From the NCBI GenBank assembly GCA_964542425.1, contig CAZIUB010000069.1, forward strand, positions 1 through 26,743: 26,743 nucleotides of DNA, given 5' to 3'. This DNA comes from Dongia_A sp964542425 (GTDB lineage Bacteria > Pseudomonadota > Alphaproteobacteria > Dongiales > Dongiaceae). Both the position numbers and the translations under genes were made by a program. Below the pieces are notes generated by a model, which worked only from the letters and a program-made list of their open reading frames with translations, ran no database searches and was not told where the DNA came from. Of the stretch, positions 24,328-26,743 are shown one piece after another; position 1 is the first letter of the stretch; each line of letters opens with the position of its first letter.

Positions 24328-25362
24328 TCAAGCGCTATTCAGGCCCTCGATGGCGCCGATCAGGCGATCCAAATCCTCGATCCTGGTATCGAAGGCGGTC
24401 ACCAGCCGAATGGTGACCGGATCCTGACCCGCCCATTCGTAGAACCCGAAGCCGGCCTCGCCCAACTTGGCCGCGATCGCCGCCGGCAGCAGTGGAAAAA
24501 CCATGTTGGCCTCGACCGGATAGGCCAGCGTGACACCCGCGCGCGCCAACCCCTGGGCGAGCCTGGCGGCCGCATTATTGGCATGCCGAGCCATGCTGAG
24601 CCACAGGCCGTCCCCGAAATAGGCCAGCAATTGCGCCGCGATGAAGCGCCCCTTGGACAAGAGCTGCCCGGCGCGCTTGCGCCGATAGTAAAAATTTTCC
24701 GCAAGCGTTGCATCGAAGAACACCACCATTTCCGCCGCCATGGCCCCGTTCTTGGTGGCGCCCAACGACAGAACGTCAACGCCTGCCTTCCAGGTCAGGT
24801 CCTTGGGTGCCACCCCCAATCCCGCGATGGCATTGGCGAAACGCGCGCCATCCATGTGCAGGCGCAATTTGTGGCGCCGCGCTACCTCGGCGATGCCGGC
24901 GATTTCCTCCGGCCGATACAAGGTGCCGGCCTCGGTCGTCTGGCTGATGCTGATGGCGGCCGGTTGTACGTGATGCACGTCGCCTGCCCGCTCACCCGCG
25001 AGCAGCGCTTCAAGCTCTGCCGCGTCGAGCTTCCCGCCCGCGCCATCGAGGGGCACCATTTTGGCGCCGCCGGTGAACATTTCCGGCGCCCCGCATTCGT
25101 CGATCATGAGATGGGCCTTGGCATGGCAATAGATGGCGCCATGGGGGGCCGAAAGGGCGCCGAGGCTGAGTGCGTTGGCGGCGGTACCGGTGGTGACCGG
25201 AAAGGCCCGCACCTCGCACTCGAAAATCTCGGCGAGAAGACCGTCCAGGCGCTGAGTGTATTCGTCATCGCCATAGGCCGCACTCGACCCGGCATTGGCC
25301 TCGATGATCGCCGAAAGGATTTCTGGCGCGATGCCAGTCACATTGTCGCTGCGGAAATTCAT
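24328..25362 (-). CDS. ltaE: Low-specificity L-threonine aldolase
   Basis: A 344-residue fold-type I PLP enzyme splitting L-threonine or L-allo-threonine into glycine and acetaldehyde. It starts MNFRSDNVTG, typical of the family, at an ATG with GGAG upstream (AATAGGAGCGTGATCG before the start). Visible residues are YGDDEYTQRLD, His84 in AKAHLMIDECGAPE, Asp171 in LHMDGARFANA and PLP-binding Lys204 in LSLGATKNGA. Length fits the LtaE family. No glyA or other glycine gene adjoins; the gene lies alone between tRNA-Glu and a repeat-bearing gap. Related beta-eliminating or phenylserine aldolase activities cannot be excluded. Confidence 0.94.
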   Translation of the reverse strand: MNFRSDNVTGIAPEILSAIIEANAGSSAAYGDDEYTQRLDGLLAEIFECEVRAFPVTTGTAANALSLGALSAPHGAIYCHAKAHLMIDECGAPEMFTGGAKMVPLDGAGGKLDAAELEALLAGERAGDVHHVQPAAISISQTTEAGTLYRPEEIAGIAEVARRHKLRLHMDGARFANAIAGLGVAPKDLTWKAGVDVLSLGATKNGAMAAEMVVFFDATLAENFYYRRKRAGQLLSKGRFIAAQLLAYFGDGLWLSMARHANNAAARLAQGLARAGVTLAYPVEANMVFPLLPAAIAAKLGEAGFGFYEWAGQDPVTIRLVTAFDTRIEDLDRLIGAIEGLNSA

Positions 25363-25436
25363 CGATCACGCTCCTATTGCATCATCGCTGCAAAACGATC
25401 CCAATCCTGACCACTTGAGCGCACCCGCCCGGCGCG

Positions 25437-25495
25437 CTAGTGTTGTGGTTCCAACGTTTGATTCCCAATCATTGTGTTGGAACCACAACACATGC
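25437..25495. repeat. Hairpin element with 16-bp perfect arms, CTAGTG start
   Basis: GTGTTGTGGTTCCAAC (25440-25455) is the exact reverse complement of GTTGGAACCACAACAC (25476-25491), enclosing a 20-base loop. The left flank is CTAG (25437-25440); on the right the matching bases are ATG instead of TAG, so one end has changed. It carries no gene. It belongs to the CTAGTG-ended class by its left end, though its arms differ from the other members. Confidence 0.75.
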
Positions 25496-25506
25496 CATTG
25501 AATTTG

Positions 25507-25559
25507 CTAGTGTTCCGGGCCGACACTCCGGGAGCGGAATGTCGGTTGCGAAACACTAG
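25507..25559. repeat. 53-bp CTAGTGTT-ended element before rluD
   Basis: It begins CTAGTGTT (25507-25514) and ends AACACTAG (25552-25559), with CTAG on both ends. GGAGCGGAATGTC inside is shared with 11579-11591. It lies 11 bases from the previous hairpin and 13 from the probable rluD start codon, so the two together form the leader of rluD and could influence its translation or promoter. Confidence 0.75.
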
Positions 25560-25572
25560 ATGTGAGCTTTCA

Positions 25573-26607
25573 ATGGATTGCCCATCGGGATATTGCCATC
25601 TCCCCGCCCGCCAAGCATTCAAGGTGAAAGCCACGACCCGAATTCATGACGTGACCGTCGCGCCGGATCGATTGGGCCAAAGGCTCGATCGGGTCCTGGC
25701 CTCGTGCCTGCCGGATTTTTCCCGCTCGCGCCTCAAGGGCTTGATCGAGGATGGCAAGGTCAGCCTTGAAGCCGGCGATGCGCGGGCGCCGACGACCATA
25801 AGGGACCCCGCCTACAGGGTCAAATCGGGCCAGCGATTCGCCGTCGCTATCCCTGCGCCGGTTTCCGCCCTGCCGGTGGCGCAATCAATTCCGCTGCGGA
25901 TCGCCTACGAGGATTCCGACATTATCGTCGTGGACAAGCCGGCCGGCATGGTGGTCCATCCGGCGCCCGGGAACCCCGACCGGACTCTGGTCAACGCGCT
26001 GATCGCGCATTGCGGCTCCAGCCTGTCCGGCATTGGCGGGGTCAGGCGACCCGGCATCGTCCATCGCATCGACAAGGAGACCAGCGGCCTGTTGGTGGCC
26101 GCCAAGAATGACGCGGCGCATCAGGCACTCAGCGCCGCCTTCGCCCGCCACGACATCGAACGCGTCTACCTTTGCGTTGTCTGGGGCGTTCCGGTTCCTT
26201 CGCATGGCGAAATCCAGGGCAATATCGGTCGCCATCCGACCGACAGGAAGCGGATGGCCATACGCCGATCCGGCGGCAAAACCGCGATCACCCGATATCG
26301 CGTCCTTCGTCGCTTCGGAGAATCGTTTTCTCTGGTCGAATGCCGGTTGGAGACCGGCAGGACCCACCAGATAAGGGTGCATCTGACCTCGATCGGCCAC
26401 CCCCTGGTCGGAGATGCCACCTATGGGCGTTTGAGGCGCGCGCGCGAAATCATCGATCCTGCCCGAGCCCGTGCGGCCCGCGCGTTTTCGCGCCACGCTC
26501 TCCACGCCACAATTCTTGGCATTCGCCATCCGACAAGTTACGAATTCAAGCGGTGGGAATCTCCCCTGCCCCAGGATATTGAGGAATTGATAAACAATAT
26601 AGCCTAG
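25573..26607 (+). CDS. rluD: RluA/RluD-family pseudouridine synthase
   Basis: A protein of 344 residues from ATG 25573 (GTGAG upstream), or 327 from GTG 25624. The open frame extends further upstream, but only through the repeat. An S4-like RNA-binding domain comes first (RLGQRLDRVLASCLPDFSRSR). The catalytic domain has IIVVDKPAGMVVHPAPGN, the active-site Asp167 in IVHRIDKETSGLLVAAK, and GRTHQIRVHLTSIGHPLVGD. These match RluD, which makes pseudouridines in helix 69 of 23S rRNA; RluC cannot be fully ruled out, although presence of the S4 domain and the motif spacing fit RluD. The TAG stop is the CTAG at 26604-26607, where an IS5-type element begins; the C-terminus looks complete. Confidence 0.92.
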   Translation: MDCPSGYCHLPARQAFKVKATTRIHDVTVAPDRLGQRLDRVLASCLPDFSRSRLKGLIEDGKVSLEAGDARAPTTIRDPAYRVKSGQRFAVAIPAPVSALPVAQSIPLRIAYEDSDIIVVDKPAGMVVHPAPGNPDRTLVNALIAHCGSSLSGIGGVRRPGIVHRIDKETSGLLVAAKNDAAHQALSAAFARHDIERVYLCVVWGVPVPSHGEIQGNIGRHPTDRKRMAIRRSGGKTAITRYRVLRRFGESFSLVECRLETGRTHQIRVHLTSIGHPLVGDATYGRLRRAREIIDPARARAARAFSRHALHATILGIRHPTSYEFKRWESPLPQDIEELINNIA

Positions 26608-26743
26608 GGAGCCTCTGATTTAATCGCTTGCACTTGATTTGTCATTCTGATTCAAGTGATTCGAGTGTTTTTGGGAGGAAACCATGCGCCAGAAGACATT
26701 TTCGAGTTTGGGTTTTGAAATTCATGGCAAGCAGACGCGCCGG
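26604..26743 (+). mobile_element. Left end of an IS5-type insertion sequence
   Basis: The element appears to start at GGAGCCTCTGATTT (26608 on), directly after CTAG. IS5-group elements are known to duplicate a YTAR target such as CTAG, so the rluD stop codon would be part of the target duplication. Between the end and the transposase start lies the inverted pair CACTTGA (26631-26637) / TCAAGTG (26652-26658). The right end and other target copy lie beyond the window. Confidence 0.7.
26684..26743 (+). CDS. IS5-family transposase, N-terminal fragment (cut by window end)
   Basis: Twenty codons starting MRQKTFSSLGFEIHGKQTRR, preceded by GGGAGG at about 7 bases. The N-terminus matches the MRQ-T-x(4-6)-GFE-x-x-GK-x-TRR pattern of IS5-family DDE transposases. 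The gene runs off the right edge. Its base composition is lower in GC than the neighbouring host genes, as expected for a mobile element. Confidence 0.75.
   Translation, partial: MRQKTFSSLGFEIHGKQTRR

Overview
This window reads as chromosomal DNA of a high-GC, hopanoid-making alphaproteobacterium, perhaps of the Rhodospirillales type. The grounds are the squalene-hopene cyclase plus hopanoid-associated phosphorylase pair, strong G/C preference at third codon positions, Shine-Dalgarno sites and frequent GTG/TTG starts. The placement below class level is inference.

Layout. At the left, on the minus strand, lie shc (hpnF) and hpnG, separated by about 300 bp holding a long hairpin. A type-I ABC exporter is divergent from shc. 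The complete dTDP-L-rhamnose pathway follows, split in two: rfbD (minus) and rfbB-rfbA-rfbC (plus), with a glycosyltransferase (minus) between them. Next come a phytanoyl-CoA dioxygenase-like gene, a repeat-rich zone, a pair resembling the small and large subunits of N,N-dimethylformamidase, and a class III aminotransferase. Then a cyclopropane-fatty-acid synthase, a PAS_5 protein and a large MscS-type channel run on the plus strand. A cyclic-nucleotide-binding protein, a secreted pentapeptide-repeat protein and an ACT-domain protein lie on the minus strand. A decayed PAS sensor, an orphan PotF-like binding protein, tRNA-Glu(CTC), threonine aldolase, an RluD-type pseudouridine synthase and the left end of an IS5-type insertion sequence finish the window.

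How the parts fit. Hopanoid synthesis, cyclopropanation, the exporter, rhamnose-sugar supply and the MscS channel all concern the cell envelope. The central block (dioxygenase, amidohydrolase pair, aminotransferase) has the look of an acquired catabolic cassette. It is bounded by related repeats: two direct copies upstream and one inverted copy downstream.

The most striking structure is a set of small palindromic elements whose ends read CTAGTG and which sit at CTAG sites. At three genes (glycosyltransferase, rfbC, rluD) a mobile-type element abuts exactly the CTAG that supplies the TAG stop codon. In one of them a second, unrelated-looking 21-bp-arm palindrome is embedded. These elements are the main candidate for something undescribed.
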